64,000 nucleotides of DNA, taken from the NCBI GenBank assembly GCA_016707785.1, contig JADJGZ010000060.1, forward strand, positions 1 to 64,000, in the 5' to 3' direction. Each line of letters opens with the position of its first letter. The first letter of the stretch is position 1. Positions 1-11,434 of the stretch are shown piece by piece. Origin of the DNA: Bacteroidales bacterium (GTDB lineage: Bacteria; Bacteroidota; Bacteroidia; Bacteroidales; UBA4417). The notes below the pieces were generated by a model. The model was not told where the DNA came from and made no database searches. It saw nothing but the letters and a program-made list of their open reading frames with translations. The position numbers were made by a program, and so were the translations under genes.

Positions 1-1
1 T

Positions 2-586
2 CCAGCATTTTATTCAAAAAAGGATAGTTTAACTATTCAATTAACTTCTTTCACAACTAATTGGGATAGTTCATTCATCAGAATATATAAGAATAAAAAG
101 CAATTACAGAAGATCTTTGAGCCAATGAGTCTGTCTCCTAACAATTTATATGAACCGGCTAGAATAGCAGACATCAATGGTGATAATCTCTTAGATGTCA
201 AATTGATCTCATCATATAATGGATGCGGGCTTGCTGCAATGAATGTTAGAGTAATCTTTCTATTTCAAAATTCTAACGGAACATTCACAAAAATATCATT
301 TGATGATAAGATGGATGAGAATGGAAGGGTTGAAAGGGATTTTAACGGAGATAGTAATTTTGAAATAATCACGATGGACCTGAAAAGTTATAAGTCACAT
401 AATTATTGGCTTTTCAACATTTATAATTTCAAGAACTACAAATTAGTAAATGTTAATCCAAGTTATGATTATCCTATAATGATTCAATATCTTTTAAGAG
501 ATAATTACGAAATTACCAATAAAATAAGTAGAGTTAAAATGAAAGAATTTGGAAAAAAGTTACCAGATAACTATGACAGAAAATAA
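2..586 (+). CDS. partial FG-GAP-like repeat protein, 5' end outside window
   Basis: The reading frame is open to the left edge of the window, so the first ATG at 125 is probably internal and the true start lies upstream. About 194 residues are visible. Two Asp/Asn-rich loops, ADINGDNLLDVKL and DFNGDSNFEI, resemble the calcium-binding loops of FG-GAP/VCBS propeller blades, here in degenerate form. There is no visible membrane segment in this part. The function is unknown. It is the first of several co-directional, poorly characterised genes and is followed by an imperfect inverted repeat. The assignment to a propeller-like fold is inferred from only two loops. Confidence 0.6.
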   Translation, partial: PAFYSKKDSLTIQLTSFTTNWDSSFIRIYKNKKQLQKIFEPMSLSPNNLYEPARIADINGDNLLDVKLISSYNGCGLAAMNVRVIFLFQNSNGTFTKISFDDKMDENGRVERDFNGDSNFEIITMDLKSYKSHNYWLFNIYNFKNYKLVNVNPSYDYPIMIQYLLRDNYEITNKISRVKMKEFGKKLPDNYDRK

Positions 587-603
587 TAATACTGGCGGTA
601 ACA

Positions 604-717
604 GCACCTACCCACCACCAGGCTTTCGCTCGTGCTTCTCTTGAAAACTATTACTAAATTCGTGTTCTGTGCTTCTTGGGAAGTTGGTTGAATAAAAGCC
701 TGGCAGCGGGTAGCTGC
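604..717. repeat. imperfect inverted repeat between hypothetical genes
   Basis: The arms at 604-626 and 695-717 are 23 nt each and match at 19 of 23 positions when one is reverse-complemented. They are separated by 68 nt. The element fills most of the gap between two same-strand genes. It does not look like a simple terminator: the loop is too long and there is no T-run. It may be a recombination or folding site; this is inference. Confidence 0.55.
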
Positions 718-751
718 GGAACGGTAGCACCCATGCTGAAAGAAACCCAAA

Positions 752-2188
752 ATGATTAGCAGTAAGAACTTATTACATAAAGAACCCGATTTAATAGTGC
801 TATCAAGATTCAGGTTGATAGTTAGAGTAATCGTGGGACTGCTTTATTCATTTTCCTTCTATTCATTCCTTTATATCATTAGAGAAACATTTAGGATTCT
901 ATCTGTAACAGATAAATATGACTTGTGGGTTCTTACAGACAAAGAGGTAAATTTTTACAATCTATTCTTTGCTTTTATATCTCTTATCATAGGACAATCC
1001 GTGTGTTTCGTTTTCTGGTTTGACCAACCTAAAAAGATATTTGGGATTTGCAATCACAGAAAGACTGCAATTGTGAACGACCAAAGATTTTTAAACTGGT
1101 ACTTCTTAAGTTGGTTTTCAAAATTAGCTGTCGCTTTTGGACTCTTTTTCGGATTCACTTTTCAGGGAAGTTGGCATCTTTTCAGCCTCTATCCTAACTA
1201 TAATTATGTATTTATCCTTATTATTATCACACTATTCCTTCAAACCTGGAACACAATCAGGTCAACTTATATTCGTAAAAGTTTAAAATGGTTATTGGCT
1301 TCCATAATAAGTATCTCAGTCTTTTCATTCGGGTTATCAAAAATAAATCTGACAAATTATAAAGCCATCAATAAAAATATTCTCAGTAAAAACATCCATT
1401 ATCAATATATACTCGATCTTCCGTTTTCAGCAATTTATGAAAGATCAGAAAAACCTTCTTTAATTGAGGATATTCATGTTGTGTTTTCGAAAGATGGAGT
1501 GGAAAGTTCGAAACCAATTATTGTAGTTGAAAATAAAAGAATTCCATTAGACAGTTTGCAATTCAAAATCCGTGATTGGCAATCAATGAGAGACGAGATT
1601 GAAATTCCTTTTATGGTTTATCGTCTTTACATTCATTGTGATGTTAAAATGGAGTTTATAAATAAATTAATAACAGAATTATCTAATTCGGGTATTTCTA
1701 GCATATCATATGCTGTAATTCCATCGAATGCCAACTTTGACACTCAGTACTATCCAGATGTATCATTCCCGACAAAAATACCCAACTGGTATTCAGATAT
1801 GACTAAACTGAATGAAATTAGGCAGGAAATAAATGAAACACCTAATATCATTCAAATTAAACAAGGCGAAAAAGGCTTAATAATGGTTAATGAAAATGCA
1901 GTTGAAATTGCCAGTTTGAAATCGACAATAAAGTCGTTGATTAAAAGTAACACAGACTATTTTATCAAGTATAATATCCATGATAGCATAAATTTCTCCA
2001 GTTATTTTATGGTTTTATCGAAATCAACAGAAGCAATACGCGAACTGAGAGAAGAATATTCACAATGGAAATATGCGCAAAAATACGAATGGCTTAATAA
2101 TAAAGAGCAAAGAGAAGTTCGGGATAAATATCCAATGAGAATTTTAGAACTGACAACAGAAATGATAATGAAATTTGAAAATAATTAA
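752..2188 (+). CDS. membrane protein with two ExbD-like domains
   Basis: This is a 478-residue protein with about five hydrophobic segments in the first 200 residues (near 22-45, 68-92, 118-140, 150-165 and 178-196), followed by a long soluble part. Residues about 255-330 read like an ExbD/TolR periplasmic domain: IIVVENKRIPLDSL, then a helix, then NSGISSISYAVIP. Residues about 365-450 look like a second, more divergent copy. ExbD proteins normally have one TM helix and about 130-200 residues, so five TM segments and two soluble domains in one chain is unusual. No exbB or tonB gene is nearby. A role in energy coupling is only a guess; the ExbD resemblance is read by eye. Confidence 0.6.
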   Translation: MISSKNLLHKEPDLIVLSRFRLIVRVIVGLLYSFSFYSFLYIIRETFRILSVTDKYDLWVLTDKEVNFYNLFFAFISLIIGQSVCFVFWFDQPKKIFGICNHRKTAIVNDQRFLNWYFLSWFSKLAVAFGLFFGFTFQGSWHLFSLYPNYNYVFILIIITLFLQTWNTIRSTYIRKSLKWLLASIISISVFSFGLSKINLTNYKAINKNILSKNIHYQYILDLPFSAIYERSEKPSLIEDIHVVFSKDGVESSKPIIVVENKRIPLDSLQFKIRDWQSMRDEIEIPFMVYRLYIHCDVKMEFINKLITELSNSGISSISYAVIPSNANFDTQYYPDVSFPTKIPNWYSDMTKLNEIRQEINETPNIIQIKQGEKGLIMVNENAVEIASLKSTIKSLIKSNTDYFIKYNIHDSINFSSYFMVLSKSTEAIRELREEYSQWKYAQKYEWLNNKEQREVRDKYPMRILELTTEMIMKFENN

Positions 2189-2353
2189 AGCAATTTAGCT
2201 TACATTGTACATTTTGTAAGGCATTGTTTGGTGGTGCGCCAATTGCGGATTCCCGTTTCACAGTTCCCATTCCTTCGGGCAGGAGCGCTCTCCGAAATCC
2301 ACCTCTCATTATGTACCAAACGCTAAATGCAGTCTTAATATATAAAACAGAAT

Positions 2354-3058
2354 ATGAATGTGCCTTTATTAATTTTTGCATTTTTATTTATGACTATTTC
2401 GGCATTTTCGCAAATTAGCAATGACTCAATTGCATATCGAATGCTGAGTAAAGATTTAGAAGAAATACTAATATACACCAATGTTCAAAGCGTTATAAAT
2501 GAAAGGTATAATTATCAGCAAAATGAAGAATCGTTAGTTTTTTATAATAGAAGGAATGAAATATTTAAATTCTTGTTCAACGAAAAAGGGATCTCCGAAG
2601 GATATTATATACTTTGGCTTTACGAAATGATTGAAACATCTGGTGATGAAGCTATAAATTGGGGGGAAATAAAAAATTACAGCGTACATTTGAGTGAACA
2701 GGAACTGTATGAAATTAGAGGAATCAATTGTAATCAATTATTGAAATTAGCAGATACAAGCTTGTTTTTAAAAAATCTTGACACCTTATACCTAGACATG
2801 ATAGCTTTACCTACTCATCATGGGGAATTTGGTGTTATCTATAAATCTAATAAATGTGATATCGAATATTTTGAAGCAGATTCTCTGCTTACAGCATTAG
2901 ATCAGTTTCTTCAAAATAAATTAAACACAAATGCTAAGCGAAAAAAGATTCTCAAAAACTTAGATTTTAAATTCTATTCATTCGGAGGTTGCTCATACAC
3001 CTATTATCAAAATTTATTTCAAAGAATTTACAACAGGATAATTAGAAGACTAGATTAA
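2354..3058 (+). CDS. exported hypothetical protein
   Basis: A 234-residue protein opens with a signal peptide (MNVPLLIFAFLFMTISAFSQ) whose end matches a Bacteroidota signal peptidase site. The mature part is charged, without further membrane segments, and ends in a basic tail. I do not recognise a family. The gene lies on the same strand as its neighbours and is separated from the preceding gene by 165 bp holding a weak inverted repeat. No partner or pathway can be inferred. Confidence 0.6.
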   Translation: MNVPLLIFAFLFMTISAFSQISNDSIAYRMLSKDLEEILIYTNVQSVINERYNYQQNEESLVFYNRRNEIFKFLFNEKGISEGYYILWLYEMIETSGDEAINWGEIKNYSVHLSEQELYEIRGINCNQLLKLADTSLFLKNLDTLYLDMIALPTHHGEFGVIYKSNKCDIEYFEADSLLTALDQFLQNKLNTNAKRKKILKNLDFKFYSFGGCSYTYYQNLFQRIYNRIIRRLD

Positions 3059-3080
3059 CTGCACCTAACACCGCTTATCT

Positions 3081-3595
3081 ATGACCCAATCACTTACCGA
3101 ACAGGACCGGAAATTCTTAAAGTACGAAAAGCGTATTGGATATGTGTTTGCAGGGCTTATCCTAAGCTTTGGCGGATTTTTTAATCTCATTTATTTTTTG
3201 CTTAACAAAGTCCATCCGAACCTGCTGCTGGCAGGCCTTATTGATCTCGGAATTATCCTTCTGGCCTATACTGTCTGTCACCGCACAAACCGAAAGCTAA
3301 ACCTTGACCTTAAGGACAATCAGAAGGAAATTCATACTAAAACACTGGAGAAAAAGAGGAAGTGAATTCATATGAAGTAGGAAGCGGATCTTTACATATC
3401 CCGATCCTCGGTAATCTGTTTCCAAAATTATGGGGACAGAATATGAAAGAAAATAAGTTATATTATCTTTATTCGCAGGGCAACAGGTATGAGGCAGATA
3501 AAGCACTTTACGACCAGCTTAAAAAAGGTTCTGAATTTCACATTCATTATGCCAGGCATAGTGAGACAATATTAATAATCAGTAGGTGCGAATAA
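3081..3595 (+). pseudogene. two-TM small membrane protein, apparently split by a -1 frameshift
   Basis: The first frame (3081-3365, 94 residues) encodes two TM helices (about 19-41 and 47-63) and a basic, charged tail ending in EKKRK. The second frame (3362-3595) has no ATG at its beginning, only an overlapping GTG, and continues with a compact soluble domain beginning NSYEVGSGSLHIPILG. A one-base slip in the A-run near 3348 gives one continuous protein of about 171 residues. This points to a single gene with a sequencing error, a real lesion, or less likely two overlapping genes. No canonical XXXYYYZ slippery heptamer is present. The function is unknown. Confidence 0.55.
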
Positions 3596-3986
3596 AAGAG
3601 TGGAAATCCAGCACTCTTAAATAAATCCTACTTTTACAAGCCGGGGAGTAAAAATAAATAACTCCATTTATTACAATGAAAAAGCCCGGGGTAAGGGTTG
3701 GAGGGAGGAAGCCAAAATCGCGGGACTGATTTCGTTTAACCCAGTGCCGTCCGGAGGGATTCGGTGGATGAGGCTGTTTGTCGTTAAAAGGTAACGGGTG
3801 GACACTTCTTCCGATGAGGTAATGAATATATATGGTGGTTCAGTCGAAGGAAAACTCCCTGGAAGAATACACAACCGCTGATGGAGAAAGGCTTCCGGTG
3901 GAGCCGAAGTGGAGGTAAGTATTCATACCTGAAAGGTATAGATTCGCATCTTATCTGGTGAAGGAAAATCCCTGTTCCTGGCATAA
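3596..3986. other. no intact gene; possible decayed coding remnants
   Basis: No convincing gene is present. Short open stretches on the plus strand (for example around 3676-3795 and 3800-3915) read like protein fragments in changing frames. This would fit an eroded gene, but no family is recognisable. The minus-strand frames here have no domain and look accidental. Confidence 0.35.
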
Positions 3987-6096
<2,110 letters not shown>

Positions 6097-6425
6097 GAAA
6101 TCTTTTGAATAAATTAAAAATCATTAGACTACAAGCAGGGAACATAGGTTACAATAGTGCAATTAATTTAGAATGAGTCCAGAGTATTTGAATGATGAGG
6201 GGATGGAATACAGAATACAGAATACAGAATGCGGAGCTTGCCCGAATGACCAGAAATAGATTTCAACTAAAAATAATCCTCCAGGTCAGGCGGGTCAGGA
6301 GTCAGAATTCAGGAGATCAACTAAAAAGAATCCAGTATATGGCATCATACTGAGGCGGGCATGAGTGGAATCAGTAATTATTTCAAGACTGTTTCCAACT
6401 ATTCATTCCATCCTGACTGTTAGTA
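6097..6425. other. intergenic with short AGAATAC heptads
   Basis: No gene is seen. A short 7-bp tandem (CAGAATA, about three and a half copies) lies at 6206-6230 and a GTCAGG-rich stretch follows near 6285-6305. Confidence 0.6.
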
Positions 6426-8484
6426 TTACAATTTCAGGCTTGCAGTAAGAAAAGCTGATCGGCCGTAACCATTGATTCCTGATCCGTGGTAGCGGTAATC
6501 TTTATTTAGCAGATTCAGGAGGCTCAAATCGAACCTCAGGAATTTCACAGAATAGCTCATATCAATATTAAACACACTCCAGCCAGGGGTTCCCCCATTG
6601 GGAATACGGTTGTCAGATTTATCACCCGCTGCATGCCGATCCTGTTTTGCTGCAGCCTGCCATCCAATGCCTGCCCGGAAATTCCCTGTGGAATATTCCA
6701 GCAATATTTCTCCAAAAGCGGGGGGATCCGTCGTAATGGCTCATTCCTGGTGAGATTCTGGCCGAAGGTATAAGTGAGGCTTCCGGAAACCTGCCATGAC
6801 TTATGGATGAGGCAATTCCAGTTGGTTTCAATACCCTGTATATAAGCCCGTTCAACATTTTCCTTCATATACACAGGGTATCCTTCAAGGGTATCCCCTT
6901 CCACCCTGTTTCGCACTATCAGGTTATACAGTTCATTCCGGTACAGGTATATTTCACCTTTCACTGAGGGATTTTGAAATTTATATCCGGCCTGGTACTG
7001 GAATGAATGTTCCGGTTCAAGGTCAAAATTCGGAGTTTCATATCTGAAGTCTACAATTCCAAGGGTTCCAAGATCATCGATATTGGGAGTTCTGAATCCT
7101 GTATTGGCGGAAAGAAACAGAAAAGATACACTGTTAATAATCCGTTGAATTGCCAGGCTGCCCACCAAAGCTGAAGGTGTAAGCCTGGTATTGCCTGTGA
7201 TTTCATCATCCACCCTGATGATAAAAGTATTATACCTTGCTCCCGCAGTGATCTTCCATGATTGAAGATCGAACATATGCAGGCTGAATACTGCAAGGCT
7301 TGCCATCGTTGCGCCATCGGGGTATAAGCCACGTTTTGCAAGCGTTTCATGAGAGGTAAGGTTCTTATCGGTACGGGTACTGCGAACAAGGTCGTTGTAA
7401 AACTCAACTCCGAACTGGCTGTCCAAATTTTACCGGCAGAAGTAAACAGATCAGCTGTAACAGAGAATGTATTTACCTTGTCGTTTTCCAGCCTTAAAAT
7501 ATCGGAACCGGTTTTCTGCAGTTCCCTTCCCTCTTCTGATCGCTGGAGTGAGGCTGTGATTGTGGCATGCCTGAAAACTCCCTTGTTAAATTTCTGATTT
7601 AGCCTGATGTAAGCCAACTCGCGCATTTGAGGATTCATTTTATTGATGGAGTAGTTTTCGAGGGCAACTTTATGGTACACCCATACATTTTCCTGAAATA
7701 CACGTTGACAGGCAAAAGTGAGTTTGGAATTGGAGGATAAAGCAATAAGTCCTTTAAAATCAATATCAAGTTCCTTATAACTCCCTGGTGTTTGTCGCCC
7801 TGATGTATCACCTCCAACAGGATCGCCGAAGTTCCTCAGACTGCTCCCGGCAATAAAGGCCATCATTTTACCACTGAAACTCAAATTTCCATGCAGGCTT
7901 TGTTCCATACCATGAGTTCCGAACCTGGAGAGTAGTTCAGCTCCCCACTCAGGTTTTTCGGTGGTAGCGGCTTCCCTGCTGAATGCCTGGATGGTTCCGC
8001 CTATGGCATCAGAACCATACTGAACAGAGCCGCTTCCATTGAGTACTTCGATGCGGCCGAGGCTAAACACATCAATGGTATTAAAATACTGGTTAGGTCC
8101 ATACCTTGAAGTGGCATTACTGAGCCTGATGCCATCGATCAACAGTAGGGTTTGGTTCCCTGTAAGGCCTCTTAAGAAAGGTGAACCTCCGCCATGGTTA
8201 GTCTTCTGGATAAACACCCCAGGGGCATGTTGCAGCGCTTCAGGAGAGGTTCGCAGCTGGTGGTCCCTGATGGATTTGTTACTTGTTACCCTGATGGCTT
8301 CAGGAGTTCGCATGAGGATGGTTTCGGATCTACTGGCGGTGATCACAACCTCAGACAGGCTTTTAATTGCAACAGAATCCGCATCCGGTAAAGTTCCGGC
8401 TAGCTGCTGTGCTTCCGACAATAAGAAGGATAATTGAAAAACAAAAAATGCATAATAACGAATGAAGTGAATGGTTTTAGTCAT
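6426..8484 (-). pseudogene. TonB-dependent outer-membrane receptor, broken by two frameshifts
   Basis: The gene is spread over three minus-strand frames. Frame 1 (8484 to about 7430) holds the signal peptide, the SEVVITASRSE start of the plug, and the plug core RGLTGNQTLLLIDGIRLSNA through VQYGSDAIGGTI. Frame 2 (about 7426-6726) continues the barrel with GFRTPNIDDLG and QYQAGYKF. Frame 3 (about 6718-6426) holds the last strands and ends in LTASLKL. The first shift is near the AAATTTT run at 7427-7436. The second is in the G6 run at 6720-6725, where one added G restores the RIPPAFG motif typical of these receptors. The full product would be about 685 residues. The substrate cannot be told. Homopolymer sequencing error is as likely as true decay. 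Confidence 0.8.
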
Positions 8485-8498
8485 AAGCTTATTTTAAA

Positions 8499-8507
8499 GC
8501 AAATTTA
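8499..8507 (-). promoter_or_regulatory. Bacteroidota -7 box upstream of TonB receptor
   Basis: Reads TAAATTTGC on the minus strand, a full match to the TAnnTTTGC -7 box known for the Bacteroidota primary sigma factor, 14 bp upstream of the start codon. No clear -33 TTTG is seen. Confidence 0.45.
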
Positions 8508-8606
8508 AGCATGAAGGGCCACTTTGAGTGTATTGCCAGCGTTAAGAGATTGCCTGTATATTCTGTTAGTCAGGCAGATGAATCCTGGATTCCTGGATTC
8601 TTATCT

Positions 8607-9218
8607 CTAAGTTTTCAAAAATTTATAAATCCGGATCACTTCTCCGGTGATATTGTCCATGATGCAGTGCCTGTATGCTTCGAGGACTTCAGACATAGGG
8701 ATAGGCTGATGTCCGGGGAAGAACTTCCCGTATTTTTCGGCGGCTGGTTCCACGAGTCCGCTGGAAACGGCATTAAGTCGCATTCCATCAGGCATTTCGG
8801 GTGCGGTAGCCTTTATGAAGCTGTGGATGGCTCCGTTAACCATTGCTGCGATGCTGGTTCCTGCAACGGGATGATCCGCCAGTATGCCTGTGGTAAGCGT
8901 GACAGAGCCCCCGGGGTTCAGATATTTGCTTCCAATACAGCTGAGGTTAACCTGGCCCATAAGTTTGCTTTGGATGGCGTGGGTATAATCCTCTTCACTT
9001 AGCTGACTGAAATGGGACCAGCGGGCTTCTCCGGCAGCACAGATAATGGCATCGACATTGCCGGTTTCGTGGAATAGTTGCTGAATGGACTTGCTGTTAC
9101 TTATGTCGACATGAAGCATGCCACTATTTCTGCCAACAGTGATCACTTCGTTGGCTGGGGTGAAGTAGCTGCTGAGGGCACCTCCAATAGTTCCATTTCC
9201 TATAATAATGATTTTCAT
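8607..9218 (-). CDS. short-chain dehydrogenase/reductase family protein
   Basis: A 203-residue Rossmann protein with the nucleotide-binding motif GNGTIGGAL at the N terminus, an acidic DIS loop near residue 37, and the AAGEA version of the NNAG motif. The usual catalytic Tyr-x3-Lys is missing: the position reads AGTSIAAMVNGAIHSF, a feature shared with a known small SDR subgroup. It may bind NAD(P) without being a classical SDR oxidoreductase. No operon partner is obvious; the frameshifted receptor follows downstream on the same strand. Confidence 0.75.
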   Translation of the reverse strand: MKIIIIGNGTIGGALSSYFTPANEVITVGRNSGMLHVDISNSKSIQQLFHETGNVDAIICAAGEARWSHFSQLSEEDYTHAIQSKLMGQVNLSCIGSKYLNPGGSVTLTTGILADHPVAGTSIAAMVNGAIHSFIKATAPEMPDGMRLNAVSSGLVEPAAEKYGKFFPGHQPIPMSEVLEAYRHCIMDNITGEVIRIYKFLKT

Positions 9219-9614
9219 CTGGTCGATATTGGTGTATTTTAAAAAGTGGTTGCCATTGGCAAATGGGTAAATTAATTCCTAAAAAGTTATCTTTGAAAGC
9301 CGGTTTTTAATGCTACCAAAGCACCAGGTTTCAAAAGTACAAGAAACAATTTTTCGATGTCTTTCCTGAAAGGATTTGCAATTGATTCTCTGTAGCCACA
9401 GAGGTCACCCAATCGCATCTGTAAATTTACCCTCATTTCTAAAAAAATAAGATATTACTATGCCAAAAAGGTTACAATTTTGCAAATCATAAAATCAGCA
9501 AATCCACTGCACTCACATTTATTTTCTCCCTCAATAGATTATCTCAGATGAAAACAATTAATCACCCCGACAGTTAATATTGTCTAAATCATTCGCCAAT
9601 AAATCCATTTAAAA
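9219..9614. other. intergenic region between divergent genes
   Basis: Nearly 400 bp of AT-rich DNA between a minus-strand and a plus-strand gene. It must hold both promoters, but I see no clear box, repeat or RNA gene. Confidence 0.5.
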
Positions 9615-10211
9615 ATGAAACTCCACCCTAAAGTAGATGAATACCTCTCCGGAGAGAATAAATGGCAGCAGGAATTACGGGCTCTTCGCGAGATCCTGCT
9701 GAGCTGTGGACTGGATGAGGAATATAAGTGGGGCAGTCCGATATATACTTTCCAGGGAAGAAATGTAGCAGGAATCAGAGGCTTTAAGGAACATCTTGCC
9801 ATATGGTTCAATAACGGTGCCCTTTTGAAGGATTCACACAAGGTATTGCTGGCTTCTTCCGAAAATACACAGGCCTTAAGGAAAATTGAGTTCTGTAATA
9901 TAAAAGAGGTAATGGAGCATGAGCAGATCCTTCGGGAATACCTGTTTGAAATGATAGAACTTGAGAAAGCCGGGGTAAAGGTTGCTTTTAAAAAGAGTGA
10001 TGAAATGACCATTCCGGAAGAGTTCAAAGCCCGGCTGGAGGCCATGCCTGACCTTATGGAATCCTTCAATAAACTGACTCCGGGCCGGCAGCGTGATTAT
10101 TGCAGGCATTTTGCAGAGCCTAAACAATCATTGACCAGGGAATCGCGCATAGAGAAATGCATTCCACAAATTCTGGCCGGAATGGGGCTGAATGATAAAT
10201 ACAAATGCTGA
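9615..10211 (+). CDS. YdeI / DUF1801-like family protein
   Basis: A 198-residue soluble protein. The first 110 residues match the DUF1801/YdhG pattern in my memory: a YLSGENKWQQELRALREILL helix, then YKWGSPIYTFQGRNVAGI and HLAIWFNNGA. The C-terminal part (about 130-195) has the YdeI-type block IPEEFKARL, then SFNKLTPGRQRDYCRHF and SRIEKCIPQIL. The biochemical role of this family is unsettled. It stands alone, with a dispersed stem-loop element just downstream. Confidence 0.75.
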   Translation: MKLHPKVDEYLSGENKWQQELRALREILLSCGLDEEYKWGSPIYTFQGRNVAGIRGFKEHLAIWFNNGALLKDSHKVLLASSENTQALRKIEFCNIKEVMEHEQILREYLFEMIELEKAGVKVAFKKSDEMTIPEEFKARLEAMPDLMESFNKLTPGRQRDYCRHFAEPKQSLTRESRIEKCIPQILAGMGLNDKYKC

Positions 10212-10222
10212 TCAATTTGATG

Positions 10223-10324
10223 TAATACTGCGGCAGAATAGGTTTACGAATTATTAGGTAAGGAAAATGCCCAGTATTACTGAATCTAACCAGCTTTGCT
10301 TCGCAAACCTGCTAAGATTCAGTA
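10223..10324 (+). repeat. dispersed two-stem-loop element, copy 1
   Basis: Stem A pairs 10223-10230 (TAATACTG) with 10272-10279 (CAGTATTA), a perfect 8-bp match. Stem B pairs 10279-10287 (ACTGAATCT) with 10315-10323 (AGATTCAGT), also perfect. Stem B encloses an inner hairpin, TTTGC-TTC-GCAAA at 10295-10307. Related copies are at 31251, 31935, 45279, 45461 and 51484. Confidence 0.8.
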
Positions 10325-10379
10325 TATAATAATGGCTCAGCTTCAAAAGAGTCTTTACTAAAGATTGAATAAAGTCATT

Positions 10380-10790
10380 TTACTCTTTAGAGCGCATCCA
10401 TTTTGTCCTCAGGATTTCTGTAAGATATCCGAACGCGATCCCAAGGGTGTAACAGATTAAATCACTCCATAAAAAGCCAAATCCGAGAACAAGTCCACCT
10501 ATGGAGGTATGCCTGATATTATCTATCCAGTAGGCATGATAAAGCTGGCTCAATTCGATGCTGAAAGAAAAAAGCAGTGCAAGTAAGGCAATCCAGACAC
10601 TACTTTTCTTAGGGAAGAGGATGGCAAGGAGGATAAAGACCATTAAGGCCCAAAGCGTATCCCCAAGGTATGAATTCACCCAATTGGGCAGTATTCCGGA
10701 ATAATGACGGGACGCCAGTCCGGATGCTACTGTAGCAACAAAAAAGAGAAAATACAGGAAACGGCTTCTGTTCATTTGGAGTTCTTTCAT
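10380..10790 (-). CDS. DUF2809-like small membrane protein
   Basis: The chosen start at 10790 (MKELQMNRSRF) gives 136 residues and avoids overlapping the upstream methyltransferase gene; a longer frame would overlap it by 62 bp. Four hydrophobic segments are visible (about 10-25, 40-58, 63-80 and 100-125). The segment FSIELSQLYHAYW, then a short loop and a G-rich TM helix, matches DUF2809/VanZ-like proteins as I remember them. Its function is unknown. It probably shares a transcript with the methyltransferase 16 bp upstream. Confidence 0.65.
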   Translation of the reverse strand: MKELQMNRSRFLYFLFFVATVASGLASRHYSGILPNWVNSYLGDTLWALMVFILLAILFPKKSSVWIALLALLFSFSIELSQLYHAYWIDNIRHTSIGGLVLGFGFLWSDLICYTLGIAFGYLTEILRTKWMRSKE

Positions 10791-10806
10791 TAAAAAGCCG
10801 AAGGTA

Positions 10807-11430
10807 TTATTTTTTCTTACCAACAAACCTGATGACTGAACCTTTCCCAACATGCACCGATCCTTCATTCAATTCGATTTCTTCTTCTCTTAATTCTATG
10901 ACTTCATAATTATTGAAATCTGCCATTATCTCTGCTTCGGAAAATAAACTTTCTACATCTTTTGGTCCACCCACCCTATCATCAATGGCTAAATATTCAG
11001 TATGCTTTTTACTGAAAGCTTCAAAAATAATCATTCCGCCTTTTCGCAGGTATTGATCGAGTTCCCTGTGCACCTTCGATTTAATTTCTGCCGGGAAGTG
11101 TGCATAGATCAGGGCAATTGCATCAAACTGATTTTCACTGTAATTCAATTCTTTTAAATCACCTATTTGATAATCAATTTCAACTTTCTTTCTTTCTGCC
11201 AATCGCAAGGCTTTATTTCTCCCTTCAATGCTTATGTCAAAAGCATACACTTTCCATCCAAGTATTGCAGCATAAACGGCATTCCGACCCTCACCTTCAG
11301 CCGGAAAAAGGATTGAGCCCACAGTCAGTTGATTCAATTGTTTTTTCAAATAATTGTTTGGCTCTACACCATAAGCAAACTCCTCTGCCCTATACCGGTT
11401 ATTCCATTTATCTGTCCAGTTGTCGTTCAT
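10807..11430 (-). CDS. class I SAM-dependent methyltransferase
   Basis: A 207-residue protein with the order of motifs of small class I methyltransferases: an N-terminal WNNRYRAEEFAYGVEPN segment, a modified motif I (ILFPAEGEGRNAVYAA), the acidic end of strand 2 (AFDIS), the GDLKEL loop, and IALIYAHFPAE as motif IV. The opening resembles thiopurine/tellurite-resistance type enzymes. The substrate is unknown. It lies 5 bp downstream of the response-regulator gene and may be co-transcribed with the kinase pair. Confidence 0.75.
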   Translation of the reverse strand: MNDNWTDKWNNRYRAEEFAYGVEPNNYLKKQLNQLTVGSILFPAEGEGRNAVYAAILGWKVYAFDISIEGRNKALRLAERKKVEIDYQIGDLKELNYSENQFDAIALIYAHFPAEIKSKVHRELDQYLRKGGMIIFEAFSKKHTEYLAIDDRVGGPKDVESLFSEAEIMADFNNYEVIELREEEIELNEGSVHVGKGSVIRFVGKKK

Positions 11431-11434
11431 TTCA

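Noticed and set aside
2094..2381. Minus-strand frame of 95 codons
   Set aside because: It overlaps the ends of two plus-strand genes and the inverted repeat; no recognisable domain.
3671..3984. Minus-strand open frames of about 66 codons
   Set aside because: No domain, signal peptide or neighbour support; they overlap each other.
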